A stretch of 64,000 nucleotides of DNA from Lomentospora prolificans (taxonomy: Eukaryota > Ascomycota > Sordariomycetes > Microascales > Microascaceae). Every line of letters starts with the position of its first letter. Positions within the stretch are counted from its first letter, which is position 1. A model generated the notes under the pieces. The model saw only the letters and a program-made list of their open reading frames with translations, had not been told where the DNA came from and ran no database searches. Of the stretch, positions 17,754-30,291 are shown piece after piece. The stretch lies in contig JARFXM010000005.1 in NCBI GenBank assembly GCA_029532625.1, positions 930,001 to 994,000 of the forward strand. The letters are read 5' to 3'. Made by a program: the position numbers and the translations under genes.

Positions 17754-18828
17754 TTAATCCCTCTTAGTTTCGTATCGCGGGTACCAAAGGCTAGAGGAAT
17801 AATCCACAAGATCGACATCCTCACGGCTTTGAGAAGCCTGCGGCTCGGGAGGGTCGCGATGCTGAATGTTGTCGACGGTAATCTGAGGACTCTCCAGGTA
17901 AGGAAGGCCCAAGCGCATAGGAAGGCCGGACTCATGTAGGAATGGCCCATGGCTACGGATAACAGTCTCGTGGTCCTCGAACTTGACTGGGTCTTCGAAC
18001 TTGTCTGGGACCTCCTGTTGCTGAGGACTTTGGTGGGTTGACAGGGGTGACCAAGGGCCGGAGGGAACGTCCGGGCTACCATACTGTGAATTCAAGCTGT
18101 AACGGCTCCTAAATTAACAAGATTTGTTAACAACTACTCTTTCTATCCGAGACCCCGGGAGGAGAGGGGATGACTGGGAGTGTCCGTCTGATACACCCCA
18201 GGTAGAGTGATCAAGTGCTCCGATAGAGTCGGGATAAAGAAAAAGCGCGACATACGATGGCGCAGGGACTGCAGGTCCCAAGGCGAACGGAAGCCTCAAG
18301 GGAACAGAATAGTAACTGGCAGACTCGTCGCTGCCGCCAGCAAACAATCTTCCAACGGGCATGTAGTTGAAATCGGACCCATCGCTGCGGGTGGAAGCAG
18401 AGGTCGGAGGATCGGAGCCGGCGAAATCGTCAAGATCTTCGTTCGCACTGAGGGGGGGAGGGCGCGAGGCGATATGAGCTGCGGTTACCGTCGTAGGTCT
18501 CCTCCTGGATGCGATATTGCAAGCCGTCGTCGAAGTCGCTCAGTCCGTTGGAGGTCCCGACGGTCTTGCGATGCTTCCGGTACTTTCTGACACCCCAGCC
18601 TTTCAAATGAGACCGGTAGCTTCTTACGCTGTTCCAATGGTTAGCGCATCGTACCTAAAAGCGAGTTTCTCGGAATAACGCCGGAGAGGATGGTAGAGAA
18701 GGAAATTGGAAGACTTGCGATTTGCTAAAGCCGTGCTCGTATTTCATATAGGCACGAACGTCCTCACAAGTACCGTTGCGATATTGGTGGATGATGATGT
18801 GCCTATATCGGTCCCACTCGTCACCCAT
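17754..18828 (-). CDS. Clr5-domain protein (one-base homopolymer frameshift in this sequence)
   Basis: Fungal Clr5-domain protein of about 278 aa. Exon 1 (18719-18828) begins MGDEWDRYRHIIIHQY. A 90-nt intron with a GCAAGT donor, a CTAAC branch and CAG acceptor joins it to exon 2 (18256-18628), completing the domain as FSKSVRSYRSHLKGWGVRK. A 147-nt GTATGT intron leads to exon 3 (17754-18108), ending WYPRYETKRD. Exon 2 reads through only if one base is removed from the G7 run at 18452-18458; then YRLAPSPLSANEDLDDFAG becomes continuous and the total is exactly 279 codons. A tiny intron there is less likely. The Clr5 domain is a short N-terminal module named from S. pombe silencing factor Clr5 and is often fused to repeats. 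Here the rest is Pro/Ser/Asp-rich with no recognised domain. Function unknown. Confidence 0.7.
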
Positions 18829-21808
18829 GGCGCCTGAATTGGAAGAATATCTGTGTGCACGAAACGAAGATCTGGGGTATAAGTTGAGTATAATTAGACC
18901 GGGCAGTCTTCGGTTGCGAGATGCTGTGTAGTGTAAGTGCGAGGCTGTCTACTCCCCAGCAGGTGAAAAGGTTTGCGAAATCTAAGAATGAAGAGGAAGG
19001 AGTGTAGGAAGTGAATGGAGATAATAATATGAGAAGTCGTCAGCTCATCTGATTGTAGAACGAAAGCCCAATACTCGAAAGGAAACAACAAGATAGAGAT
19101 ATCAAGCTCCCTCCAACCCTGGACATCCGCCCGTTTAAAATACTTCAACGCGGGGTCGAGTCGAGCCCCAGCAGAAGGCGCACCAAGAAAAACTGACGGA
19201 GCTCGGTGACTGGACCAGGCCAAGGCGACTCCCAGGTCAATTCAGGCGCCCGGTTCTGTGCTGTGACTAGTGTCAATTCCTTCAGCGCGCCACTGCTGCT
19301 GGCGAAGATACCTTCTTTCCCCCTTTCTAGCCCGCAATTCTCGTCCCCCTCTCTATACCGAAACAGTCCGCCTGGCAGGGCAGAGGGCAGAGCCTCACCT
19401 ACATCGATGGCATTTCCTGCTTTACCAGAGTGCCACGCAAGTGGGCCGCTTGCTTCGCGACCCCTTGGAGGGTGTGCAATGTGCTCCTGCACACCCGTTC
19501 TTGTTTCCCACACACCTCGACGTAGGCTTGACGGATAGACTTTTGTTCGGTTTCCGACCTGCCCCGTGTCCCCTACCATATCGTCATCACTCTTTACGAA
19601 AATAATCTCTTGGGAAAAAAAAAAATTCCGCTCTTCTCCATGCGCGTGTGACCCGGGTTTGACACTTTGCCTTGGAAACGACTATCTACGTTAGGCCAAC
19701 AGAAGCGAGACGCGTGAGCCAAGCCGCGAACCTAACCGCCACCCAACGCTCCCACGCGAGAGAAACGCTTCTTTCAAGGGTCCTCGTTCTCTGCGAACAA
19801 TTTGATGAAAGTGGGCAAGGTGCACGTTTGCGAAAGAGTGGGCTGTGCCTTTTCCATTCACACCGCGGCTACGGGGCCCGAATATGGGGGTGCCACGTTC
19901 TCGAGTAGAACCGGGCATCTAGGCGCCCAAAAGGAAAAAGGGAGAATGGCAAGGCACTGGCACCTGCACGGAGGGTGGCTTGGAGCCGGGAAGGGACGGG
20001 AGAAGACTGACATATGATCAGGACCAAGTGTAGAGTGAAAGGCCTGGAAGCTCGGTCTGGAGATGGAGCGAAGGCTAAGAGGACGGCAGACTATTCCCGG
20101 GATAAGGTTGATCAGCGCACTTGGCTGAGGATTGGGTGCATGCTCGCATGCAGAACGCCAGCTAACCCATTGGCTCTAGAATACTCTGCTGCCTGTGTAT
20201 CGCTAGATTGGAGCTGCGGAAAATAGTGCTTAGCCCCATGGGACTTGTCGCAACGCTTCACCGCATCTCTAGCTTTTAGAGAACCACTTGAACATCTGGG
20301 GGCCCTGGGGATCGGTAGATGCAGACGCAGCACGTACCTTGACGCATTTCGACTACCGAAACTGCCGACAACGGGGCTGTGGAGTAGTGCTGGCCATCTC
20401 AACTTTTAGACGACTGGAAACGGGAAGTCGGGGGTCGCGAACAACCTCTGGGGGCAATGGCCTTACCGCCAGACCCGGGTGCGGCTTGGCGGGATGCCGA
20501 CGTTGCAAATGTGTGATGATCTTCAAGACTTTGGGAGCCATCCTCCACCAGAAGGCCGATGTGGACTGGACGCGGGGAGTCGCAAAGATCCCTCCCTCTA
20601 TGCCCGTATTATGAATGGTGGGGTTTGGCGTGGTACAGGCATCAAGGAGAACAAAAAACGCTGGCTCCCAGGAACAACCGGTCCTCTCCGTCTGCGCCAA
20701 AGAAGCCTTGGCCCCCAATGGCGAGAGAAGTAGGCGTGACTCGGCCCATCATGAAGTCAAGAATTCGAGCATTTTCGGTATGCGCATTCAGCATTAACCA
20801 CTTGGCGTTGTGCCTTAATATGTTGTATACTTCCACCCACCCATCACAGCCTAACTAACGTGCGCTCCGCGTTTCGTTTCGGCCCAACCTGGGCTTGTGA
20901 TCCATTGGGAATAGCATCAACAATCACTCCTTCGCAACATCACAAGACATGGAGATATGGCATTGATCAAGGCCAAGATACTGGAGGAATTGCCGCAACA
21001 TCACCTGAAGAATATGATCATTGAGAGCAAAGGCATGAATTCCAATTGAGTCCAATCTTTGTGCCTGACCACTACTTCCAAAAGACGAATAGGAAAGATT
21101 AGTAAAATCATCCAGGACAGGTTGAAGGGGGTGAAACAACTTGGTGAGAGAGTCCGAGGCTGCAGATTTGTGAAAAAGCTGAGAAGGGGTTTGAAGAATG
21201 AGAAAAAGAAAAGGAAAAAGAAAGATCCAAGCAGCTAGAGTCAAACTGCTGGTCCGCTGGTTAGCACTCGCCCATGTTCAGCCCAGATGCAGGCTCTTCC
21301 AACACAATCACATCTCCATCACACCCCGCCTCGCTTTTCATTGAATGTCGTTGTCCAACCAAAAGCTCGGCCATTTTACACCGCTAGTCTCCGCCTCAAA
21401 TACCGACAGTCCGGGTCGCTCAATAAGAAAGAAAATGTAGATGTGTAAGCAAGGCTCTCAAATAGAAAAAAAGAAGCAGGATCGCAAGCAGATAAGGAGA
21501 TGTCAGTAAGCTCACACATACTCTCTCAAAGATGCACACACACACATACACACACACACACACACACCCCCAGAAGCGACAAATTTAACCGCCTGCCAGT
21601 TGTCGAGGTTAGGTTGGGCCTCTTTCGAGGTAGGCACGGCTCTAATAACTCCATGTGATTGCTCAGTTTAATCTGCGCCAGGCCGCCCAATTTCACCTCC
21701 ATCCAACTTTCTCATCGAGAAACACGAGAGTTTGCGCGAGCTTTTCCTTTCTGTTCGACCCAACTCCAACATTGGTTCTCAATATCGCAGGCCCAGCCGC
21801 AGGTGCAG
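18829..21808. other. Intergenic region between Clr5-domain and Slm1-like genes
   Basis: About 3 kb. Many overlapping short ORFs on both strands, none with recognisable motifs or splice-linked continuation. It holds a CA microsatellite (21534-21567). No tRNA or snoRNA seen. Confidence 0.5.
21534..21567. repeat. (CA)n microsatellite
   Basis: CA dinucleotides with one TA interruption, in the 3' flank of the Slm1-like gene. Confidence 0.9.
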
Positions 21809-23588
21809 TTACTTGGTGTTAGTAGTAGCTACCTTGGCCTCGGCCGGAGCCGCCGCAGCAGGCGCAGGAGCGGCAACCGGAGTAGCACCCGGAGACACAC
21901 CACTCTCTTGGGGAGGGTGTTCCCCAGCAGGCGAAATTGGCTTTGCCTCGTTCATCTCCAACTTCTCTTCTGAAGGAGCAACGGCCGAAGCCGCAGCGGG
22001 AGCAGCGCCAGAAGCAGCAGGAGAGGCCTCGACGGGAGATGGAGGAGACAAAGGTGATGTGGGAGAGGTGGGTGACATGGGCGTGGCTGAATCTGCGACC
22101 TCCTTGATGATGCGGAACCACTTTTCGGCATCCGCTGGCGTGTGTGCCTTGAAGGAAAGCTCTGAAGAACCTGATAGCTTGCTGCTAAGCGTCTTGCTCG
22201 TGTCCTTGCCCTTGACGCTGAACTTGTCTCCGCTGGGGGCGCCGATCAGAGCACCGGGAAGGTAGACGCTGAGCTCGGGCTTGGGGTCGTGGCGAGAATC
22301 GTCAGAGTCTTTGAACTCGTGGAGGAATTTGGCGGGTGTGATGACGTAGTAAGCGGTCTGGTATCCCCACGACAGCTTGTTTCGCGATTTCCTCTCCAGA
22401 GTGCCTTCGATTAGTGGCTTAGTGGATGTATGATCCATGTTAGGGAAAGTGATGGCATCCACGACACGTGGCTGCTCGTTGGGGTCGACGAGGAGATCAC
22501 CGCTGCGAGACACAAAGTTCAACCACTCGAACTCGGGGGGCACTCTCTGGATTGCGCCCAACATGTCGGAGTGCAGGGTACGAATCTTTTCGCCTTGACC
22601 GCCGGCGAGTTGGGTGAAAGCCTCCATAGCCTGCTGCAAGACTCCGATGGTGTGAGCCTCGAACTCCTCAAAGTTGCTCTGCACGGCGATGAGGTCGCCT
22701 CGGTGGGCGTTCTCCTCAAGGACCTGCTTGTGCAGTCGATGGACGACACCCCTCTTGATGACATAGGGGTCATCGTGGCCACTGATCTTCCCCCCAGCGG
22801 ACTCCCATGAGGCGGTCTGCTGGCCGAGGAGCTCAATGTGTTTTTGCGTCGTGTTTCTGGCTTTCTCAACTTCCTTGGCCCCCTTTGCAGCGCCGCTGGC
22901 AAGCTCCTTGGCCTTGTGCTTGATCTCCTTGTGCAGGCGCTCGAGTACAGGGAGCACATTGCCCTTGAGGGCCTTCTCGGTTTCGAGATTGGTGTTGATG
23001 ATGGCCTGGGTATTGTGGCGCAGGTTCTCGAAAAATCCAGCGATTCCACCGAGGCTTTGGTCAAAGTGATGACCCTCTCTGAGTGGGTTTGATATGGTCT
23101 AACATGAAAACCGATCAGTATGCCTAACTATTGTGCCATTACCTAACTTGGGCTCCGTTCGTCGGAGTTGCCGTAGGGTAAAGTAAGGGGGGTATGCCTT
23201 CGTCACAAACACTTGCCTTGAGCGCCCTTTCATATTCCTTCGCATGGGCCTTGTGGATTTTCTCAACGGCAGTTACGTAGTCCTCGAGGTACCCTACTGC
23301 ATGTTTCCATGCTTGTAACCGCTCGGAGAGCAGTCCGGCAGTCTGATACGGCGAGGTTAGCAACATGAATCGGGAACGCCGTATATGGGCCGATTTTTGT
23401 TGCAACGGCTCAGGATTTCAAAAGGAAACAAGCCCGTCTAGACTCAATTTTTGGTGCGTACCAAACTGGCTGCGCTGCGGATAGATAGGACGTACCGTTG
23501 AAGGATCAACTTCAGGAATGGCCTCATCGCTGAAGGCGCTCATGCCAGTGGCAGCCCGCGAGGGGAGCTGTGAGGTAGGCGCACTCAT
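21809..23588 (-). CDS. Slm1-like PH-domain protein (TORC2/eisosome adaptor)
   Basis: Three exons (23496-23588, 23217-23342, 21809-23098) encode 502 aa. Intron 1 is a 153-nt GTACGT intron. Intron 2 (23099-23216) uses a GC donor (AAG|GCAAGT); only this join keeps the conserved frame ALK-TISNPLREGHHFDQS. Residues about 32-290 are helical (AGLLSERLQAWKHAVGYLEDY and a long Lys/Glu/Ala stretch), matching the F-BAR-like region of Slm1/Slm2. A PH domain spans about 298-411 (LIEGTLERKSRNKLSWGYQ to EKWFRIIKEVADSA). The last 90 residues are Ala/Pro/Glu-rich. Yeast Slm1 and Slm2 bind PI(4,5)P2 at the plasma membrane and link membrane stress to TORC2; I infer the same role here. The upstream region has three copies of the CCAGCTGG palindrome. 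Confidence 0.85.
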
Positions 23589-26544
23589 GATTGATGATTC
23601 AAAATTATTGAGGGCGATCTATTGATCAAGACTTTTTACGAGGCAAGCGCTACCGTTGCGTATAGACTTTGTAGGTACGTCGCAAATGAACTATCGTGAG
23701 TTGAGGGGTGAGAAAGATGCAGGAGAGCGATTAAAAGCGATGAATCACGGAAAGTTGCATCGGGATGCTCCGCAGCTCAGACTTCAGATGGGAAAATGCA
23801 ACAAAAAAGACGGGAGGACAAGTGTAGCAATAGGTCCTTTTGGGGAACTTGTCCAGGCTTCTCTTACCTTTGAAGTTGAGGTATCTGAATCCGAGGGGTC
23901 GTCGACGATAAGAATGAAGGGTCGTAGCGGGATCAGCTACCAGAACCCTGCGAGCAATGACGTCGAGCTCTTTTTCTTTTTTTTTTTTTTCTTTTCCTTT
24001 GGAAAGAAGGTCTGTGGTCGACTGGGAGGAGTGGGAGCTTCAAGATTCCCTTCCCTCCCTTGCGCGGAGATACCCAGCCATCTTTGTCTCAAAAGCGCCC
24101 CACACACGTCCGGACTAGGCCTGTATCCTGAGGAGAGCTGGCTAAAAGATCTAGCCAGCCAGCTGGTGTTGTCGATTAGCTCTGGGCTGGGCACCAACAA
24201 GGCCTCTCTACTAGTATATCACACCAGCGCTAGGAGCTAGGAAAAGGGAGGGCATTTACTTCATTGCCAGCTGGCAAAATCTTTGCTGGCCCCGCCGTGC
24301 ATGCTTACAGCACAGCTGGCCATCCCATCTCGGACTTAGCTGCTTCTGTCAACATTTAACGATGTGCCACCCTCCACCAGGCAAATCTGGCATTAAAACC
24401 CCTGTGACGATCACGGATGGAAGGCGGCATAGGCCACATTGCCAGCCATGTCACAGAGATGATAAAGATGAGGGAAGAGTGATGCAGCCTCCAGTGATGA
24501 CCCTCTGTGATGGGTTGGACTGCTTGCATACCGCTCATGCCTTGATTTTCTCTAGTCAAGAGAAGTCTGGGCGAAAGGACAACGCGATGGATGAGCTTCA
24601 AGCCCAGTTTGGGTTGCCAGCGATGCCTCTGTCCGCCACCCTAATTTCCGAAAAAGAACAACATATTAGTATCAATAAAGTTTATCATCAGGTGCTTCTC
24701 GATCGGTCGCTAGGATTCTGCATGACGTTGGATGGCTGTCAACTTTGAATTTTCCTAGTGTACTGCATCAAACATTAATTACTAGTTTACAGCGTTCAAG
24801 GTTATTCCCTACCGTATTGAAACAATTGGAATTGGAATTGATAGTTCCACCATCTCCAGGCAGTTCGCATCATAATCCGATGCCAGGCGTCAACTGCACT
24901 GTTGCCAGCCTGAGACCCCGCTCGCCCATCACCCCACTGGAAAGCTGAAACCGGAAAAAAAGAAAAAGAAAAAGGAAAATAAAAATAAAATAAAAATAAA
25001 ATAAAAAATAAAAAAACCCAAAAATTGTTCAAGGCCTCGGCTCCCGCATGACGTCAACCCCACCTTCGCACTTCCTCACTCCGAACCCCCTCTTGAAACC
25101 TTGTCCTGGTTAATCTGCCAGCAAAGTGCATCCCAGCACTCGTTTTAGTTTGTCCGCACCAGTCAAGATGTTCCGGCCTCCTCTAACTTATCCCCCCGCC
25201 TCCCTTCACGATCCGCCCCCTAGTCCCCGAAGAAAAAAAAAATGGGGGAAACACCAAACACCGTGGAGAAACAGTACTTTTTCCCTTTTCCCACCACAAC
25301 GCCGACCACTCGTCTTGTACCATAGCCCTCAGCAAAAGCCGCTGGTTCCCTATAAGAGGCATTGCGAAGAGGAAAGAAGAAAAAAACAAAAACCAATCCG
25401 TGAGCACGAGGACGTTCCCCGGCCTGTGGAAGCTAATGACAAACCGACCCAGCAGCGGGAGAGCCACTATTCCAGGATAATAGGACCATGGCGTGCATCC
25501 GCTACTATATGCTAATCCTACCTCAAGAAATTGGCTGGCTGCATTACGAAAGCCACCTCCACTGGCCGGCTTTCCTCGCTTACTCGGCTCTCCTCCACGA
25601 TCCTCCAAACGGGCTGCTATGCAACGGTCCTCATGAAGACAAGTCGACAGGATCTTATTGTCAAGAGTCTGTCCCCAGAGACCCCTCCCTCTCCTCGTAT
25701 TGCACGCCTTCCATCCACATCCATCCTTCCTAGCCCAAGTTCTGAATTGTAATGTCAATGCATCGTGCCTCTTCACCCCGTAGCACGAACCCCTCCTCCC
25801 CGCCGCTGAAATCTGCTGGTTGGCTCCCTGGATATTGATCTGCAGAGCTAAGACGTCCCCGTGAGCCCAGGGCGTGCACCGAAGGAAGGTCGCCTACAAC
25901 CGTCACTGCATTGGTTGGTAAGCCGGCCCATGCCGCAATATCTCGTGCATATCTTCACTCGGCCTGCGCAAAAAGTCCTATACAGTCTGTGTTTCCGGTG
26001 CATCTTTTTGTTTCTGATCGTGAATATATTGTATTTACATTTGGTATATCCGAAAATTCCACACACACTATGCGCAGACACATACCCATCCTAGGCATGG
26101 CCCTGCGGCTCGGTGACCCTTGGGTATATAAAGCATTTTCCTTTCCGACGTCCTTTCAAGCCCAAACTAAACAAACACCCAAGAAGTCTATCCTCATGCA
26201 TCAGTCAATATGTAGAAAGACCTCAAGTCCCTCGAGAGACGATAGAGGCGGGAAAAGAAAAAGGGGAAAAAATGAGGGAATCTATAGTCATGCCACGAAT
26301 CACCAATGTCCTGAAAAAAAGAAACAAAAAAAAAAGTCACCGCCGGTGAACGCCATGTGTCCAAATGCAATGACCCGCCACTTATATAACAATGAAGAGG
26401 ATGAGTAAATAAACGGAAAAGGGAGATTATGAATAAGCTCCGAGTTATAGAACAATGCAGGAAAGAGGGGGGTGAGAACAGTATCGGCTCGAGGTGGTAT
26501 AAGGAGAGAATCGGTGAGGTAATAATGGACGGCAAGCAACGCAA
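23589..26544. other. Intergenic region between Slm1-like and CreD-like genes
   Basis: About 3 kb without a supported gene. It holds a T-rich tract (23971-24000), GCCAGC/CCAGCTGG motifs at 24130-24320 including a 14-bp perfect palindrome at 24264-24277, and an A-rich tract at 24955-25017. Confidence 0.5.
24955..25017. repeat. A-rich low-complexity tract
   Basis: AAAAT/AAAAG-type units; no coding potential. Confidence 0.9.
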
Positions 26545-28736
26545 TTACATGCACTGCATGGTGGGTCGCGCTCCCTGGTGAGGACGAGGGTCGAGGCCAT
26601 AGCCGTAATAGCCGTAGGAATGGTTCGACAGCCGCTGCAGCAGCGACTCGGACAAACCCGAAAGGGGTCGTGGCCGAGTAGTTCTGGGTTGCTGGGGCTC
26701 TTCGCCAGCACTAGTCTGGGGTCTTTGACTACCCTGGCTGCTCAAGGATTCAGACCTGGCCGCACGAAAGATCGACGAGTGCCTCGTCGCCGGTGAGTTG
26801 GGTTCGCTAGAAACATTGGTGTCATGAGCATCCGCGTCCTGCGATTCGGGGTCGGGAGTCGTCTCTTCGGGGCTAGACACCTCAGGCTCAATGTCGTCGT
26901 ACATGGGTAGTGCCGACGGTCCACCGATATAGGACCGGGGCCTTGCAGGCGTCCTGACTGCCGTAGCGTAACTCGGTACCTTGTTCAACTCTTCTAGAAG
27001 TCCGTCATCCAGATGCTCGGGGGATGTGCGACCGGACAATGGGTGTTCGTTACTAGGTAGCCGAGAGATTTCCTCGGGTGGCTCACTAATGGTTGATAGG
27101 ACAGAGTTGCGTCTAGATCGGTAAGCACCAGATACCGATTGAAGCCTTGTAGCCAATGCCTCAACAATTGTGGTATCTGTTCCAGCCTCGGCCGCTTGAG
27201 CCAGGCTTTCGGATGACGCAGCCGCCGACGGGTGGTAGTAAGGACTGTTGGCACCGGATTGGTTTTCGGGAGTCTGGAAGCCGCCGAAGACGACGTCGTC
27301 GTAGAGTCGGTCGAGGAGATGCTGACCATAGCCAGGAGGAGCAATGGTCTCGGGATCGGTTAGAGGAGGGACAGTGTCGTCGGGTGACTGCATGACGAGA
27401 TTACCCTCTTCGTCAAGAGGGATGTTGGGGGAGATGAATATGGAGACGGGGAGTGTGGCACGAAGCTCGGAAACATGACCGTCGGGGTTCTTGAGTGAAA
27501 CAACCAACCGAAGCTTATGGCGGACCTTAATACCATGCTGGTTCATATCTTGAACACACTGTCGGAGCTTCTTGGGAAGATCGAGTTTCTTCTCCAATAC
27601 CCACCCCTCCTGGCCAGTTTCACCGATAGTATCGTGCCAGTGCTGCCTCTCGACCTCGAACTTCCACTGGCCAACTTCGCGCTCGCTCTTGAATTCCTTG
27701 GGCTTTCCTGCAGTAGGACCCTGTACGGCACATTCTCTGCACTCAATCAACTTGGCCGTGATGGCCCCCATACCTAAGCCCTTGAGTAAGGGGGTGAAGC
27801 GCATCTGCACTGGGACAGACCCTCCAAATACAACGGCCTTTTGTGGAATGACAAGCGAATAGTCAACTTTGTTGGGCCAGATGTTCTCAACGCTCATCGC
27901 ATGTAGAAACTCAAGCGCGGACGGTTCGAGGGTTCGAATAACACGGAGGTGTTTATAAGTGTGGATGTCGCTGGCAAGCCTATGCCTCATGATCCTTGCC
28001 TTTAACCGGTAGGAAATCGACGCTTCGGGAATACCCTCGAGGGTCTCGGATGTGTCACCCGGAAGCATGTACTCAAAAGGGAACTCGTAGTTGCCTGGCT
28101 GGAGAACGACGCTCTTACCGACGCCGCCAGCGAAGGGTTTCCACCGGTGCTGGAGGATCGGTACGGTCTTATCGACCTTCTGTTGTGACACGCCAGTTGC
28201 CGTCATCTTTGCTTGTGTCCATCTGTTCAGGGTTCGTGTTAGTGTAAACCAGGCCACGGATGGACGCAAGACGGTGAGTTGAAGTAGTAGCCCGTTTCCG
28301 GAAGGACAGAAATAGTTTAGTAGCTATGTTTGTAGACCAACTTTGAGGAGGTGACGGGAAAGAAATTGACATGGTAGGGGGGATGCTTACGAGAGTCGCA
28401 AGGTTCCTGATAGTCGGAGGTGTAGTTCCTCGAGTTTGAGGGGTCCTGAGAGGCATAGCACGACCTGGCCCTTCAAGAGCTGGCCGGCAGATTCATGACC
28501 GTTACCGCGAAATACGATGAAATCGTTGTCGAGGCTACAGAGCGTCAATGTTAGCCGTGCCGCAGCTGCGTGGGGAGGGCCAATGTGTGGGCGTGGATGT
28601 CCGGGACCAAGCGTCGAAGGGGAAGGGGTAAAAAGTCCTAGACTTACCGAATCTCGAAGAGTGTGACGGCATTGCGCCCACTCATCCGGGATAAGGATGT
28701 TAGAGGCCACATGTTGTCGACATGTAATGGACTCAT
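26545..28736 (-). CDS. creD: Arrestin-related trafficking adaptor, CreD-like
   Basis: Alpha-arrestin that recruits a HECT ubiquitin ligase (Rsp5/HulA) to membrane transporters. Three exons (28648-28736, 28391-28534, 26545-28222) encode 636 aa. Introns are GTAAGT (113 nt) and GTAAGC (168 nt). The joins give FEIRLDNDFIVFRGNGHES and LRLSWTQAKMTATG, both in frame with the arrestin fold. The arrestin N domain covers about residues 20-170 (with LPGDTSETLEGIPEASISYRL) and the C domain about 190-345. A PY motif PPGY for WW-domain ligases is at 373-376. The remaining 250 residues are Ser/Pro/Glu-rich. Sequence details match Aspergillus CreD (HulA-interacting), which opposes CreB/CreC in carbon catabolite repression; yeast counterparts are Rod1/Rog3. 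The paralogue call (CreD rather than another ART) is by recall of family motifs. Confidence 0.85.
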
Positions 28737-30223
28737 TTGTGTTCCAAGTTGAGATCTCACACGAACGAGAGAAACGAATATTCTGAACTGGAATTTGGAA
28801 AGAAGAGAGGCCAAGGCAGGATAACTAGAGAGGGGGAGGGATGGGAAGGGTGGCCCTTCATATTTGTTTCCCGTATCTTGCTTACAATGGTAACTACACC
28901 CTCTCCGACCTCCGATTAGAGGAAGGTAGGCGGTATCGTAAATATACATGCGCACGACGAGATACAAGGGCTGCAGGGCGGGCGCAGGTTGGGCAAGTAC
29001 CCGTATCCCTGTTGTCGATGGAAAAAAGTGGGTCGCGCGCGGAAGCCGGCGATAGTTCGTGAGGTTCTTGTCCGGGCTTTGCAGTACCGAATCGACAGGG
29101 CACAGGTACGAGATCACTAACAACCGAATGGTGGCGGAACAGCCTAGGAAGAGGTGGGTTGACGTGAGTGGTAACTGGTATTGCCCAAGTTGCAAGTACG
29201 GAAGCCGTGGGAAGTGACGGTGTGAGGTGTGTGGGTTGGGTGGAGGGGTGCCCGGGTGAGGAAGTGGGGGCATTGTGACGAGGGGAGGGGTGGTGATAAG
29301 GGGCCCGAAAAAGGAAGATAGGGCAACCGGGGGGCGTGTCCTCGGCGCTAGCTGTGCCCACTTCTCAGTTCCTTTTTTCTTTTCTTCCCTTTTTCTTTTC
29401 TTGGTCCCTTCGTCCCTTTTGGGGTCCTCTTCCTCCTCTCTTACATGTGCCCTGCCTGGGTTGGGTTGCCAGTACAAGGGCCTCGTGCCAGTATGACCTT
29501 CTAAACACCTCTCGTAGCTGGTACTTTGTTAGCTAGCCCATAGTAGGCCAAAAACCCTGGAGGGGCGTCTTGGTAGGCCCACCTCCAGTGATAACAGACC
29601 CAGCTTGAGCCAGCACTCAAGCCAGCTGGCATTGATTCTGCAGAGCCAGCAGTATTAATCAAATGTTGACTTCACTATGCCAGCAGTGAGAGTTGACTTT
29701 GTGAGGGTCCTAGTGGTCTTTTTACCACCAGCTTCACTGCCAGCTAATTCTGGGATGGCCTTTACGTCTTGTAGCGGCTTAGCAGTAGATTTTCGCCTCT
29801 TCTCTGTAAGAGCAATCCCGAATCCTATGTGAAGGACAGAAGCGGGCCGCAAATGGATACAAAATAGGAAACAAACGCCAGCAATGAGCAATGATAACTG
29901 GCGAGGTGGATGCCGACCCTAGTCCCATCCTGCACACCTTTGACTCCCTCACTGACAGCGCCTCGGACCCTGCTGACACCAATGTTGGTACCAATGCTTG
30001 TTTATCAGACATTGGAAGAGAGCCTCCACCTCAACCTTGCTAGACTCAGCGTGCGTCCTCGTGGACGACGTGAGCTGATATGAGGTGATCAGCGGGGCAG
30101 GACTCGTTCACCTGCCGAATTAATGGGTCATCCACGAGTAATCTGAGCACCCATCATCCACTTCTTCATCGCGACGTTTAAAGAAGGGCAAGAATGCAGA
30201 ATGCGAGGTCATGGGCCAAAACT

Positions 30224-30291
30224 GAAATAATAATAAAAAAAGATAAAAAATAAACTAAAATATAAAATAAAATATTAAGATAAAATAAAAG
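30224..30291. repeat. A/T low-complexity tract
   Basis: Degenerate TAAAA units over about 68 bp. Confidence 0.85.

Noticed and set aside
21241..21290. tRNA-like D-arm sequence
   Set aside because: No matching T arm or acceptor stem follows.
26545..28736. Calling the frames around creD separate genes
   Set aside because: They join cleanly through two GT-AG introns into one arrestin protein.
28644..29477. 277-codon minus-strand frame upstream of creD
   Set aside because: It includes creD exon 1 at its end, but the upstream part is Pro/Thr/His-biased promoter DNA; creD starts at the ATG at 28736 by homology.
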